In this document: positions 10,011-19,993 of the stretch, piece after piece
Layout: each line of letters opens with the position of its first letter
Position numbering within the stretch: position 1 is the first letter of the stretch
DNA from: Corallochytrium limacisporum
Lineage: Eukaryota > Opisthokonta
DNA length: 64,000 bases
Reading direction: 5' to 3'
Assembly (NCBI GenBank): GCA_002811645.1
Contig: PDIP01000038.1
Location: 1-64,000, forward strand
Notes under the pieces: model-generated
Told to the model about the DNA's origin: nothing
Databases searched by the model: none
The model's input: only the letters and a program-made list of their open reading frames with translations
Translations under genes and position numbers: made by a program

Positions 10011-11493
10011 CTTTGCCTTCGAGGTGCCCACTAACCCACTGTCCTTCTTTGTTTCTATTGCACGGGAATTATGTTGCAACCTCGACACTCATTCTCGTTT
10101 TCATGGAGCCTTCAAGACTCGTTCTATCTATTTTGTACTTTCTACTATGCTTTGCAATGTTGCCAACGGCTGTGTACAGTACATCTTCATCAGGTGCTGC
10201 CTTTTTTACCAGGCCGCTTTCAATGATCTGGAAAACTTCTGTTTGCACATAGTATCGTATGAGTGTATGTGTTACCAAAAACATCCTGTCTCGCGTCATA
10301 AAGAGTGTTCACTGTGCTGGTGGATTGCATCCGTCGTTGCTACATCGCCCACACTGTTACAGACATTCCCCTGTCGGATTTATTTGTCTTGGTCCCAACT
10401 ATCATGGGCCTGTCACGGGTCTCCTTCTCAGTTCCTCTCCCCCCACCCACCCGAACAGTCCTTGACGGCTAGCGGCCGTCCCCGTCCCAGTCAGTTAGGA
10501 CCCCACCTGAACCGATAACAGGCACTGGCGGTGCACGGCCACACACTATCGATACCGTTGGGTCCTAAATGAATTGTGGACATACAAATGACTTCCAATT
10601 TGTTAGAGCTCCGACATGGCGCTGACATCTTTGAAGGCATCCCAGAGAGCCCCCGACCGCAAAAGAAATGTAGTCAATCGAAAAGGACATGGGACAACCT
10701 CAATCCACGCGCGTCCGTGGATTGTTCCATATAAACGTCGGTCCACCGAACCACACATACTTGCGGAACTAAATGTTCGGGGGCGACCCCGCAGGGGGAG
10801 AAGGGGGAGTGGGCCCCGTTGTTTCTCTTCTTAGCTATTCACCATTCTCACTGCTGCATTTGTGTTCGTTTTGTCTCATAATGAGCTCGGTTTCTTCAGT
10901 AATGAGTGCCAACAAGTTATCACAGCGTACTGTCGTTACGCTTGTGGTAATCAGAGGCAACAGTGGATGTGTGGTACACCCGAGGCAAGAAACAGACCAA
11001 ACACGACAGACTGAATTCTATACTATGTTCAGTATAGGTATTAGTATGGCTGTCACATGAGGTCCCATACCAGACGCAGTCCACTAAGGAATTTCATAGA
11101 TGTGGGCGGCTTCAGCATGCGCAGTAGATGTTCATAAAGAGGACTCAAACCGCCGGTACCACTGCAGCCCGAGGGTGGAAGCAATACAGGATAGCGTAGT
11201 ACAGTCGCGTACATCCGTTGAAAGTATTGCGAGATTCAAGCGTCCCTTTGTTCTAATGTCACGGTAGCCCTGTGCTCCCGATGAGGGTGGGGGTCAGGCA
11301 ATGGGGCGCCGAATCTCCGATGCCGGAGGGAAAAAGTATGAGAGTTGGCAGGGGTTGAAGTGATGGGGCCGAAGAAATCGTAGATTCCTTTCCCTACCGC
11401 GGGTAACCGGTGGGCTGGAGAATTAGACTCCGATCAGGGGTCCCCTCCTCATTGTACAATGCTGGCTTAATATTTGTATAGTAATATAATCAT
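10011..11493. other. Gene-free interval upstream of UBR1
   Basis: This is the 5' flank of UBR1 and the 3' flank of VPS54, both on the minus strand. The only item of note is an ATG-initiated minus-strand frame of 76 codons at 10069-10299, which ends 58 bp before the UBR1 ATG. A TATA-like ATATAAA occurs near 10730. A palindrome-like TATACT...AGTATA element lies near 11021-11037. Confidence 0.5.
10069..10299 (-). CDS. Possible upstream open reading frame of UBR1 (76 codons)
   Basis: An ATG-initiated minus-strand frame encodes 76 residues and stops 58 bp upstream of the UBR1 ATG. The product has no recognisable domain and is fairly basic (for example IAKHSRKYKIDRTSLEG). Its position and strand fit an upstream open reading frame in the UBR1 leader. 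It could also be a small independent gene or chance, because frames of this length are common in the window. Which applies depends on where UBR1 transcription starts, which the sequence alone does not show. Confidence 0.25.
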   Translation of the reverse strand: MTRDRMFLVTHTLIRYYVQTEVFQIIESGLVKKAAPDEDVLYTAVGNIAKHSRKYKIDRTSLEGSMKTRMSVEVAT

Positions 11494-14181
11494 TCATGTT
11501 CGAATTGATTTGTACAAAGCTTGCAGTGCATTGGCTGGGTGGAGCGTGCGGTCAGGTTCCATCTTGCGCAAGTTCTCGTCGTAATACTCGAGGTCCTTGG
11601 CGAAGACGGCCAGGATTTCCGCATCCTTAAGATTCTGTTTCTCGTAGAATCGCTTGAGTTGTTCATCCAGGATAGCGAGGATACCATCAAAGAGCTGTTC
11701 CAGGTCGTCAGATTGCAGATGATGCCGCAGCACGCTGTACAAACGTGTAGTCTTACTGACAATCGTGACCACATGCGGAGACGCAGCTCCCTCTACTTTG
11801 CTTTGTAGGGTACCATCCTTTGGCAGGGCGCGGGTCAATTCGTTATTCATCATCATTCGGAACTTTGTCTTGATCTCTGTTTCATGCCGTTCCATGTCAT
11901 CTTTCGTGCGCTTGTATTCAGCATCAAAGGACGGCGCCTTTGCGGCTGGCATCACCTTTTTAGCATGCTGTGCTACTTTGTCCAATAGAACGACAGCAAT
12001 CTCAACCGCCGAATGTGCCAGACACAGATGGCGAGCCAGAATATTCTTGATGTTTTGGTTCACCTTGAGGACGCCAGCGCCCACAATTAGCTCCATGGTC
12101 CGCTCGTTGAAGAGCTGGAAAAGCTCAATTTGTCTTCTTGCAATTTCATACACAAGGTTCGGGTAGCGTTCCATCTGGTCAAGACTCTTTCGGCAAATCT
12201 TTGCAAAGTGCATGACAGCTCCTATTGCACGATATTTGCGTCCGTCCAGGAGCAGATATTCAGATTTCTCAGGACCACTTACTTTACCATTATCACCATT
12301 CTTTCCAGTATCATAGGCTACAATGTTGTCAAACACCTGCTGCATGGAAACTGGGACACCTTCGTCTTTCCATGGCTCTGCCTCCAATATCTCTGCGATA
12401 ATCTTCTTGTCCTGTGCGTGCTGTCGAATAACAATTTGCTTGGCAGGTTCGGTGAGCGTGGACTCAATCTTTGTGAAGACTGCCTTCAGTTCAGTCTCCC
12501 GATACTCTGCACATAAGGATCGAAGATCCTTCAGGCCATACTCATCTAAATTTCGAATATTACTTTCCCAGAGATAGTGGACATTGAGCACAGTGGCTTC
12601 AAAATGCTTGTGCAGTAGTGTCTGTGATCCCGAAAGGCCTCCCTTTAGCTTTTCGTCAAGGACTGCTGGCTCAGCACCATCCTCAACCGGCTGGAGATGC
12701 TCATCTTCACCATGCAACCCCTGCCGCAAGCTTTCTTGAATTCCCTCCAGGTGGTCAAAAAGCAGTTGAGTGGCTTTCATCAAAGCGATGCCCCTGGTTG
12801 CAACGGCCTTGAACAATTTGATCCACCTGGTTAAGGGCAGTTTCTGGGCCTGCTGGCCGAGGTGGCTACTGGACTTTGTGTATCGGCCCGCGTACTCTCC
12901 GCCCAGTCCATAACTTTGGAACAAGCGCGCAATCAGATCGTCACAATATAGGGTTGCAAATTCTGTGAATTGCTTGAAACCATCATAGTTACCCGCTTTG
13001 ATCATTGCAATGAAACAACTGGCAATGGTCTCATCCTCTGCATCTTCGTTGCCCTCTTCCTGTGGTTGATCATCATCAGCATCAAGGAGGGACATAATCC
13101 TTCTGAACTTAGCGCTCAGCATGTTCTCCATGTCACTGTTCACCACTGCAATCACTGCCCTTCGAATTTCTTCCAGCTGACTGCCATAGTATCTAAAAGC
13201 ATGAAGCTTGTTGAGGCCATCTTTCAGTCGTGTCAGAGTGTCATCAATAAGCTCCAACGCCTGCGCGTATTCCTTTTCATTTAGCAGCTTATGAGCCTCT
13301 GGCTGGGTCTTCTGAATATCTTGCATACGCACTATCATTTCCAGCAGCTTCAGCAAATTTCGACGGCGTTTCAAGTAACCAACAAGTTTCATGGGCTGTG
13401 AGCACGCACTGTTATGGATCGAGGCGAGGTCACGACGCAGAGAAACTAAACCTCGCATCGCGTTGTTGAGAATCTCGTTCAATTCCTGTTGGTTGTGTAG
13501 GGCACCAATGAACTGATCACTTCTTGATGTAATTTTCTTGGAGAGTTCCTTTTCCAACGAGTCAAGGCTCTGAAGCAACTGAGTTTCTATCGTGTTTGCT
13601 GCTGCCTTGAGTGCCTCCCCCTCATCCTTTTTCGATTCAAACGGCAGGAGTCCCCGCTCTTTAGTGTGTGTTGCATACTCTATTCGCTTCAGCGATCCGT
13701 CCGTTTCGACTTCTACTCCATGACTTTCATCGAGGGCAAACAAGTTCGCAAATGTACCATCCTTCTCCAGCTGGAAGTCTTTGTCATAAAAGAGCTCCAA
13801 GTTTGCTTCCTCCATAACTGCAGCGCTTTTACGTTTTGCATTCTCGATGACTGTTTGCAAGTCCGCCTCTTGTCGATTCCCACTCATGGCACCCGTGATC
13901 TTATTCAGGTAGGAAGAGAAGTCCACGTACGAAATAGGTTTGAATTGCGGATTTGGGTGGACCTCAGCATTAATGAACGCTTCTCCCCATTTTGCAGCAA
14001 GGTCTTCTTTAATAACTCTCATCGCCCCGGGTTTCGGGTCACTAAGCACTGATGTTAAGCTCTGCTCGAAGTCCGTGATCTGAAAGTCTGTCGGTGCAGT
14101 GCCTTTTGCGCCCTGACCATTGGACCGCGCATTGCTGTAAGTGCGCGCGGCCACCTGGCGCGAGCTACCTCGTGACGCCAT
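11494..14181 (-). CDS. VPS54: GARP complex subunit VPS54
   Basis: An 895-residue protein resembling VPS54. VPS54 is the subunit that defines GARP, the tether receiving endosome-derived vesicles at the trans-Golgi network. Residues about 200-225 are a coiled segment (SLDSLEKELSKKITSRSDQF) matching the family pattern at the start of the conserved core. Residues about 265-345 contain KTQPEAHKLLNEKEYAQALE and LHAFRYYGSQLEE, closely like the VPS54 stretch ending in SFRHLGSQL. Farther on are LLLDGRKYRAIGAVM and MELIVGAGVLKV, as in VPS54 (GQQYAVVG, LVLGAGAL). The C-terminus has ASPHVVTIVSKTTRLYSVL and a final helical segment. Length is near that of human VPS54. The start is the ATG at 14181. It is divergent from VPS52, its partner in the complex. 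Confidence 0.86.
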   Translation of the reverse strand: MASRGSSRQVAARTYSNARSNGQGAKGTAPTDFQITDFEQSLTSVLSDPKPGAMRVIKEDLAAKWGEAFINAEVHPNPQFKPISYVDFSSYLNKITGAMSGNRQEADLQTVIENAKRKSAAVMEEANLELFYDKDFQLEKDGTFANLFALDESHGVEVETDGSLKRIEYATHTKERGLLPFESKKDEGEALKAAANTIETQLLQSLDSLEKELSKKITSRSDQFIGALHNQQELNEILNNAMRGLVSLRRDLASIHNSACSQPMKLVGYLKRRRNLLKLLEMIVRMQDIQKTQPEAHKLLNEKEYAQALELIDDTLTRLKDGLNKLHAFRYYGSQLEEIRRAVIAVVNSDMENMLSAKFRRIMSLLDADDDQPQEEGNEDAEDETIASCFIAMIKAGNYDGFKQFTEFATLYCDDLIARLFQSYGLGGEYAGRYTKSSSHLGQQAQKLPLTRWIKLFKAVATRGIALMKATQLLFDHLEGIQESLRQGLHGEDEHLQPVEDGAEPAVLDEKLKGGLSGSQTLLHKHFEATVLNVHYLWESNIRNLDEYGLKDLRSLCAEYRETELKAVFTKIESTLTEPAKQIVIRQHAQDKKIIAEILEAEPWKDEGVPVSMQQVFDNIVAYDTGKNGDNGKVSGPEKSEYLLLDGRKYRAIGAVMHFAKICRKSLDQMERYPNLVYEIARRQIELFQLFNERTMELIVGAGVLKVNQNIKNILARHLCLAHSAVEIAVVLLDKVAQHAKKVMPAAKAPSFDAEYKRTKDDMERHETEIKTKFRMMMNNELTRALPKDGTLQSKVEGAASPHVVTIVSKTTRLYSVLRHHLQSDDLEQLFDGILAILDEQLKRFYEKQNLKDAEILAVFAKDLEYYDENLRKMEPDRTLHPANALQALYKSIRT

Positions 14182-14800
14182 TTGCTCAAGGAGCGGGATC
14201 TATGAGTCGCTGAACTAAACCTACATTTCCATTTGTAAGCCACGCTGGGGATTCATCCGTACACTTCGCATCCTGTCAGTACGCACGCTTCAAGGTCACT
14301 GTGAACCGAGTTCATGTATCGTATTCCTCGTTTACTGGTTACCATCTGCAGGGAACGTCTTAAATAGTCTGTCAATCCGTAAAGGCAAACTGCCAGCCCC
14401 CAGACAATTTGGGTAGCCCACTGTGCCCTGAGACCCTCCCGGTCTCTTTACATGTCAACCTCAAATTTCCAAAACATCGCCTGAAGCCGCCCCGCTCCGG
14501 GTGGGAGTGATAATCCAATACAGGGTCAGGAAAACACAGTAGCGGGGCTGCTCCCTCCGGGGCGGGGCCCTCCCGCCCCTGTTGTTGGGGGAGCAACACA
14601 ATTGCGTCCGTGCGCGTCAGTTTGCAAGATAGGGAGAGTATTGAGATTACACTTTGATTGTGGTACTTTGGAAGCATACTGTACGCACGATCTTCTTAAT
14701 ACGTAAATACTAACATCATAAAACAGGGCCAGCCAATACTGGATGCCACTGTCGAGAGCGAGAATGAGAAGTTAGGCGTACTAACCAACCCGCCAAAAGA
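14182..14800. promoter_or_regulatory. Shared 5' region between VPS54 and VPS52
   Basis: These 619 bp separate the start codons of two divergent genes for the same complex, so the interval probably holds both promoters. Two TACTAAC sequences lie on the VPS52 strand at 14708-14714 and 14779-14785. The first is followed by CAG at 14724-14726, which could be a 3' splice site for a leader intron. A weak donor, GTAAGC, lies at 14235. About four TACTAAC matches per strand are expected by chance in the window, so this is only suggestive. No TATA box is obvious. Confidence 0.5.
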
Positions 14801-16900
14801 ATGGCAACAGAAACCGAGGGCATCGATGGCGTAGCCATTAATTTCGAGAAGTTAGACTTAACAGTCCAAGACTTTAGTAACTTTGACGAAGTCGAAGAGC
14901 ACATTCAGCAGAATCTTGAGGACAACTTCCTGAAGCAAGCGCTAGACGAGGGAAAAGATCTACGAAAGTATGCATCCGACATTGCGAAGGAGCTCCATGA
15001 GAAGGAGGAGAAGAGCATACAGACCTACTTAAAGAAGGCAGATGCAACTGCTCGGCTACACAATGACATTCACGACTGTGACTCGATTCTCGAGAAAATA
15101 GAGGACATCTTAGCTGGATTTCAGAATGAACTTGGATCAATTAGTGCAGAAATCCAGACCCTTCAAGACAGGTCGACAGAGATCAGTCTCAAGTTAAAGA
15201 ACAGGAAAGCTATTGAGGGCACAATAGACGGAATGGTGGAGCAATTAGTGATTCCACCTAACGTGATCGAGGACATTTGCAATTCGGACATTGGGCCAGA
15301 TTTTATTGAGTCACTGCAGGAAATCGACCGGAAATGGAAGCAGATTCAGGCACCAGATCTAAGGAACATTACAGCAGCCAACGACGTGCGGACTGAGATT
15401 GAGAAATTGCGAATGTTGGCATGTGATCGGTCTCGGAAATTTCTCCTTAATCGGGTGTACAAGCTACGTAAACCTATGACCAACATTCAGATGCATCAGC
15501 AGAACAGCCTGCTAATCTATAAGGCTTTGAACTCGTTCCTCTTGACTAATCATGCGGAGTCCTACAATGAGTTGAAAACTCAGTACATTGAGACCATGTC
15601 AAAGGTGTACTCATCCATGTTTAAGCTCTACATTCAGAATGTAATGAAGCACAAATTCGAAGACATGGCCACCAAGGATGACCTGCTGGGAGCGGACGAA
15701 ATGGCAAAGCGGGGAATATCTTCCTTCTTCTCAGCCCGGTCTGCGGCAACTAAGACCCGAGCACACATATTTGCATTAGGAGACCGTGGCCAGTTGTTCC
15801 AGAATCTCCAGGAGGCAGTGCTGCGACCACATGTGGCAGAGAAGAATGACAACCGATACTTTTACGAGGAAATCTTTCGAAGTATGAACTACATCTTACT
15901 GGACAATTGCTGCGCAGAGTACAAATTCCTTGAGGAATTTTTCTTCTTGTCACCGAAGGAAACGCAGGCTATGTTCAATAAGATCATGCAGAAGAGTTTT
16001 CAGGCGTACATGCGCCATTATCACGAGTATTTCCCATCATGCTATGACACCATTGCCCTGCTCAGCTGTGTTCGGATCATCAAGTCATATGGTCAATTGA
16101 TGAAGCAGCGCCGACTGAGATGCCTCAACAAATATTTTGAAGTCGTCCTCGGTCTCCTTGTGCCAAGATTTAATATTGTCATCGACCTCAATCTTGACAG
16201 CGTCAGGACGCTGGACGTTAGCCGTTTGGGCGATATTACCAAGCAGCCCCACCACTACACTAGGCGCTTTGCAGAATTCTTTGCGGCCCTGCTGCATATA
16301 TCGTCTGGGTATGTACCGGAGGTGGACGATGTTCTGATGCGCACGCGGATCGAAGTCGAAACTTTCATTGCCAGGGTGGCAGGTGAATTTAATGGTCGAA
16401 GGGATCAGCTCGTGTTTACCATCAACAACTACGATTTGCTTCTAAGCATCATTGAGGAACGCATCAGCGGGGAATCTCATCATGTCGTGGACATCCAACA
16501 GGTGCTGCAGAGGCGCACAGAAGAGTTTGTGAGGGAGGAACTGAGTCATGTCATTGAGAGCATGATCTTGTTTGTTCAGGACTACGAACCCCATCTTGAG
16601 AAGGGGACACTGGCCCAAGTCAACTTTGATGTGCGGCGCATTGAACAGATTGCAAGGTCCTTCAACCGCGACTGGAAAGGCATTATTGAGAGCTCGAACT
16701 CCAGGATTATGGAACTCTTCTCCAACTTCCAGAATGGAGCTGCCGTTGTGCAAGCTGTGCTCACTCAGCTCCTTGTCTACTATGAACGATTCCAACGCAT
16801 TCTCGCCCAGAGACCGTTCCGTGACCTACCCATCCGTCAGGAGTTGGTAAGCAAAGATGCAGTACGCGTCGAAATTAAGAAGTATAGAGGTGCTTACTAA
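14801..16900 (+). CDS. VPS52: GARP/EARP complex subunit VPS52
   Basis: A 699-residue protein matching VPS52. It is shared by GARP (with VPS51, VPS53, VPS54) and EARP, and acts in tethering at the trans-Golgi network and in endosomal recycling. After an acidic N-terminus, residues about 75-135 form the coiled segment (DCDSILEKIEDILAGFQNEL, then QTLQDRSTEISLKLKNRKAI). This is the family hallmark, followed by MVEQLVIPPNVIEDIC. The remainder is the helical VPS52 domain, including LRMLACDRSRKFLLNRVYKL, TNIQMHQQNSLLIYK and the HEYFPSCYDTIALLSCVRII segment. Length agrees with the animal protein. The start ATG at 14801 is the first in frame. It is head to head with VPS54, with 619 bp between the two ATGs. 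Confidence 0.93.
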   Translation: MATETEGIDGVAINFEKLDLTVQDFSNFDEVEEHIQQNLEDNFLKQALDEGKDLRKYASDIAKELHEKEEKSIQTYLKKADATARLHNDIHDCDSILEKIEDILAGFQNELGSISAEIQTLQDRSTEISLKLKNRKAIEGTIDGMVEQLVIPPNVIEDICNSDIGPDFIESLQEIDRKWKQIQAPDLRNITAANDVRTEIEKLRMLACDRSRKFLLNRVYKLRKPMTNIQMHQQNSLLIYKALNSFLLTNHAESYNELKTQYIETMSKVYSSMFKLYIQNVMKHKFEDMATKDDLLGADEMAKRGISSFFSARSAATKTRAHIFALGDRGQLFQNLQEAVLRPHVAEKNDNRYFYEEIFRSMNYILLDNCCAEYKFLEEFFFLSPKETQAMFNKIMQKSFQAYMRHYHEYFPSCYDTIALLSCVRIIKSYGQLMKQRRLRCLNKYFEVVLGLLVPRFNIVIDLNLDSVRTLDVSRLGDITKQPHHYTRRFAEFFAALLHISSGYVPEVDDVLMRTRIEVETFIARVAGEFNGRRDQLVFTINNYDLLLSIIEERISGESHHVVDIQQVLQRRTEEFVREELSHVIESMILFVQDYEPHLEKGTLAQVNFDVRRIEQIARSFNRDWKGIIESSNSRIMELFSNFQNGAAVVQAVLTQLLVYYERFQRILAQRPFRDLPIRQELVSKDAVRVEIKKYRGAY

Positions 16901-17503
16901 CACTGCTAGGCTATGCCTAGTGTTTATGACATCAGAACATACAACGACTGACCCTCTCGGCATTATCAATGTGTTGTCTTCCTTTGCTTACGCAGATAAG
17001 GTTCGCTACTGATTGATTTGCAAATGGTGCGTGACCCCCCCTCGGGTTGCTCATGGTGATGTTATAGGCAGATCTACAGTGACTGAGAAATCTTCCATGT
17101 GAATTGGAGACTAAGAATAGTAACACAGTCGATGCACATTTCATGTCCGTCTATGAAGGGCATTCCTTCACTCAAGAAGACATATTATGCTCAGGCCGTT
17201 CGCACAGTCTGGTAAATCTCGTCGTTGGCCACAGGTGCAACGGCGGATTTAGTCATATGAGCATGGAACGATGCAATGGTTGTCCGGCCTTACGGGGTTG
17301 CAAGAGAGCCATGGCAGAGTTTGTCCTCTCCAGTAAGGTCCAGCGCTGGAAACGAGCAGCGTAGTGGTTCACCACGTGCCATAGAAAATGAACGGAAATT
17401 GGAGGAACGGAGAAAACTAGGGCCTGTGGTTTTCGGAGGTGCATAGATTGAGAAGGGAAGTGCAGGAGGGGTGGCCATGGAAAGAGATCGGTGGAAAAGC
17501 GGA

Positions 17504-17514
17504 TACTTTCAGTA
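17504..17514 (-). repeat. Recurrent intergenic motif (TACTGAAAGTA)
   Basis: TACTTTCAGTA on the plus strand reads TACTGAAAGTA on the minus strand. The same 11 bases occur at 43314-43324 (opposite orientation) and at 61405-61415. The arms TACT and AGTA are inverted around TTC. Its role is unknown. Confidence 0.4.
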
Positions 17515-18670
17515 CGGGATCGCCGGAGCGAATCCTCTGGAACCCGCCGGCACCATCTATTGTAATCAAGGAGGCCGCAGAATCAGTAATTGTCCACCGA
17601 GCGCCACCTATGATTGCCGGCGTGAATTCTTCGGTTGTGACCGTCTATTCTGCTCATTACTGCTTTTCACACTAGACTGAGTATGTCTGGATGGTTTAAA
17701 TGTAGCGGTGGACCCAGATGGGATCATCCATTCACACCGATGCCACGAATTGACATTGTCATCATCACTGTTTTCAATACATCTCTGTTCTTGTAGAGTG
17801 GCAGACATAATATCACACTACGCTAGAAGGGACCATGTTAAATTTTGTGCAGGTAGCAAGGTATCCGGAAACAAAGGGACTGTGGCCTGAGCGGCTGTGT
17901 GCGCGTGTTGGACCATCATGCCGGCTTTGGTGGTGTGCTGATATCGCTACCAGGGGCCTGTATATGCATTTTCGTGTTGGCCAGTAGGGCAGAGGCCGTT
18001 TGTTAAGGTTTGCTGAAACTGCGTCAACCGCCAGTGTGTAACGAACGAACCAAAGCACCAAAGTGTGATCTCTATTATTCCCACAAAATCTGCCTATTCA
18101 GCCCCGCAAGCAGACAGCCCTCCGGGAGTGAGGGAAAGAAAGAAACACCGACCGCCGGGCCGAACACGCCGTGCTCCGCTGCTCCACCTGCCTTCGCTCC
18201 TCACGCGGCTCACGCCTGCCCCGCTGCGATAGGTCCCAACGTCACTACAAATTCACCAAGTCATTGTGAATGTACTCAAGATCGAATGGTGGTGGAGTAG
18301 ATTGTCCGCGTTGCCCAAAAACTGCAATAAATTCTGATTCCGTGCCCGCCTCGGGCTGTATATGGGAAGAATAGGGAATACACGGGAGGCGTTCCACGGG
18401 CACCGTTCGTCGCCGTGCTAGTCCTCAGCAGACCGATTGGAGATCCCCTATTCATCAATAGTGGAACTATAGCAACACTGCAACCTCTGGGTTTCATCTA
18501 ACGTGTCGGGCTAGTGACCAGGGTGGTTCAGAGTGACTGAACACGGGAGCAAATGCCAGGCGGGCGGCGCACATTGGAAAAAAACACTAACCCACGTTCC
18601 CTCCTCATCCGGGTGTTCAGGTCTGTACATTTACATAGCGGTATATATTTAGATCATCATAAGAACAAGG

Positions 18671-18692
18671 GCGTGTGTATGTGTGTGTGTGT
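18671..18692. repeat. GT dinucleotide microsatellite
   Basis: A short GT repeat, interrupted once by an A. It is a simple sequence repeat with no coding potential. Confidence 0.85.
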
Positions 18693-18890
18693 TTAGTCCA
18701 AGGGCGGGCACCCAAAACTTACGGTAGAAAAGCGTGTGTTATTTTTCTGGGTTGCTCTTTGGGCCAACAACGACGCAACGGGGGTTGATCGGGAAGAGAG
18801 AGGCGGAGGGGGGGGAGACACGTGAAAAATGCTCAGGCTTTTCTCCCAAAACCGAGAAAACCACCCGGCGGTGGGGGGGGCACCCCCCCC

Positions 18891-18948
18891 NNNNNNNNNN
18901 NNNNNNNNNNNNNNNNNNNNNNNNNNNNNNNNNNNNNNNNNNNNNNNN
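18891..18948. other. Assembly gap (58 N)
   Basis: A run of 58 N bases is preceded by G and C homopolymers and followed by C10 and G11 runs. Open frames crossing it are artefacts. The gap probably marks a homopolymer stretch that could not be resolved. Its true length is unknown. Confidence 0.97.
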
Positions 18949-19993
18949 GGGGAGAACCCCCCCCCCGGGGGGGGGGGGCTCACCGCACCTTTTCGGCCAG
19001 TAGTCAGCTTTGGGTGAAGAAAGACATCGCACCCTGCAGGGGCTTTTGCAAGAATACCGGGAAGCACGGCCCAAGCGGAGAGATAATTCATACTTTAAGT
19101 ATAAAGCAAGATTGGTTATCGGATCCGGGAACGACCCGACGGCTGTCCCTTCCACTCGCTCCGGTCTCAATCAAGGGGCGGCTGCTGACAGCCGAGTTTG
19201 GGCTGCGTGACCGAGCACCGAGGACCGAAGAAGGGGCCGTGGGGAGGGGAGGCCGGTGTTTGCCGAGGCGAAATTTTTGGACCAAGTTGCGCCCCGGTTT
19301 CTCCTTTTTTTTATCGGGGGTCCTGAGATTGTGTGTGGCTCTATTATTACTACGCGGTGCTGACACGCCGCACGCCTGTCTGACAAGTGGTCCGTACTGT
19401 GTCGCGGCGGTGGTGCCTGCGCCTGCCGATAATCGGCAGGGTACGGAAGAGTACGGGCGCGCATCTCTTATTCCTCCTCCCGGCTCTGTCCCTTTCTCGG
19501 AACTTTCGTCCCAGTTCTTTTTACATGGAAAAAAAATTGAGGAAATGCGAATGTTCATCAAAAAGGAATCAGGTCGTGGTCGGGGACTGACTGAAGCAAA
19601 GAGCTGTTGAACAGGGCATGTGGAGCAATACAAGAGAGTGATCATGGAACAGGGTGGACAGTGAACATTTACAGGAACTGTTGTGGCTTTGTCTTGGAGT
19701 GTGTTTTACACCGCTTCTGTGGCTGGACATACGTGTCTGATCCTTCCCATGGCTAGTGCCAATGAGTGAAGGTGTTTCAAGCGCCCCGTGTTCTGCGAAA
19801 CTTATCATCACTGAAACGGACTCACAACTATCAATGATAACCTTCAACGGAGAAATCTAGTTACCTCTCCATCTCGGGTACACTACAAGGAAAGCGAGAA
19901 GACAGTCTGACTTCGGGGACACACGCCGAAGTCGATCTCTTATCGCAAGCGCTCAAAGTTATATTGTCATAGTTGTACCGAGACAGCTAAACC

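Larger units (their letters stand above)
16901..19993. other. Gene-free interval containing an assembly gap
   Basis: This 3.1-kb stretch separates VPS52 from SFC1. No open frame in it resembles a protein family. It holds a GT dinucleotide repeat at about 18671-18692, a run of 58 N bases flanked by C and G homopolymers, and one copy of the recurrent TACTTTCAGTA motif at 17504-17514. The last few hundred bases are the likely SFC1 promoter. Confidence 0.5.

Noticed and set aside
10011-10088. Upstream extension of UBR1 by 26 codons
   Set aside because: It begins at GTG. The first in-frame ATG is at 10010.
18693-19610. Several long frames crossing the N run
   Set aside because: They exist only because N codons contain no stops, and the gap length is arbitrary.
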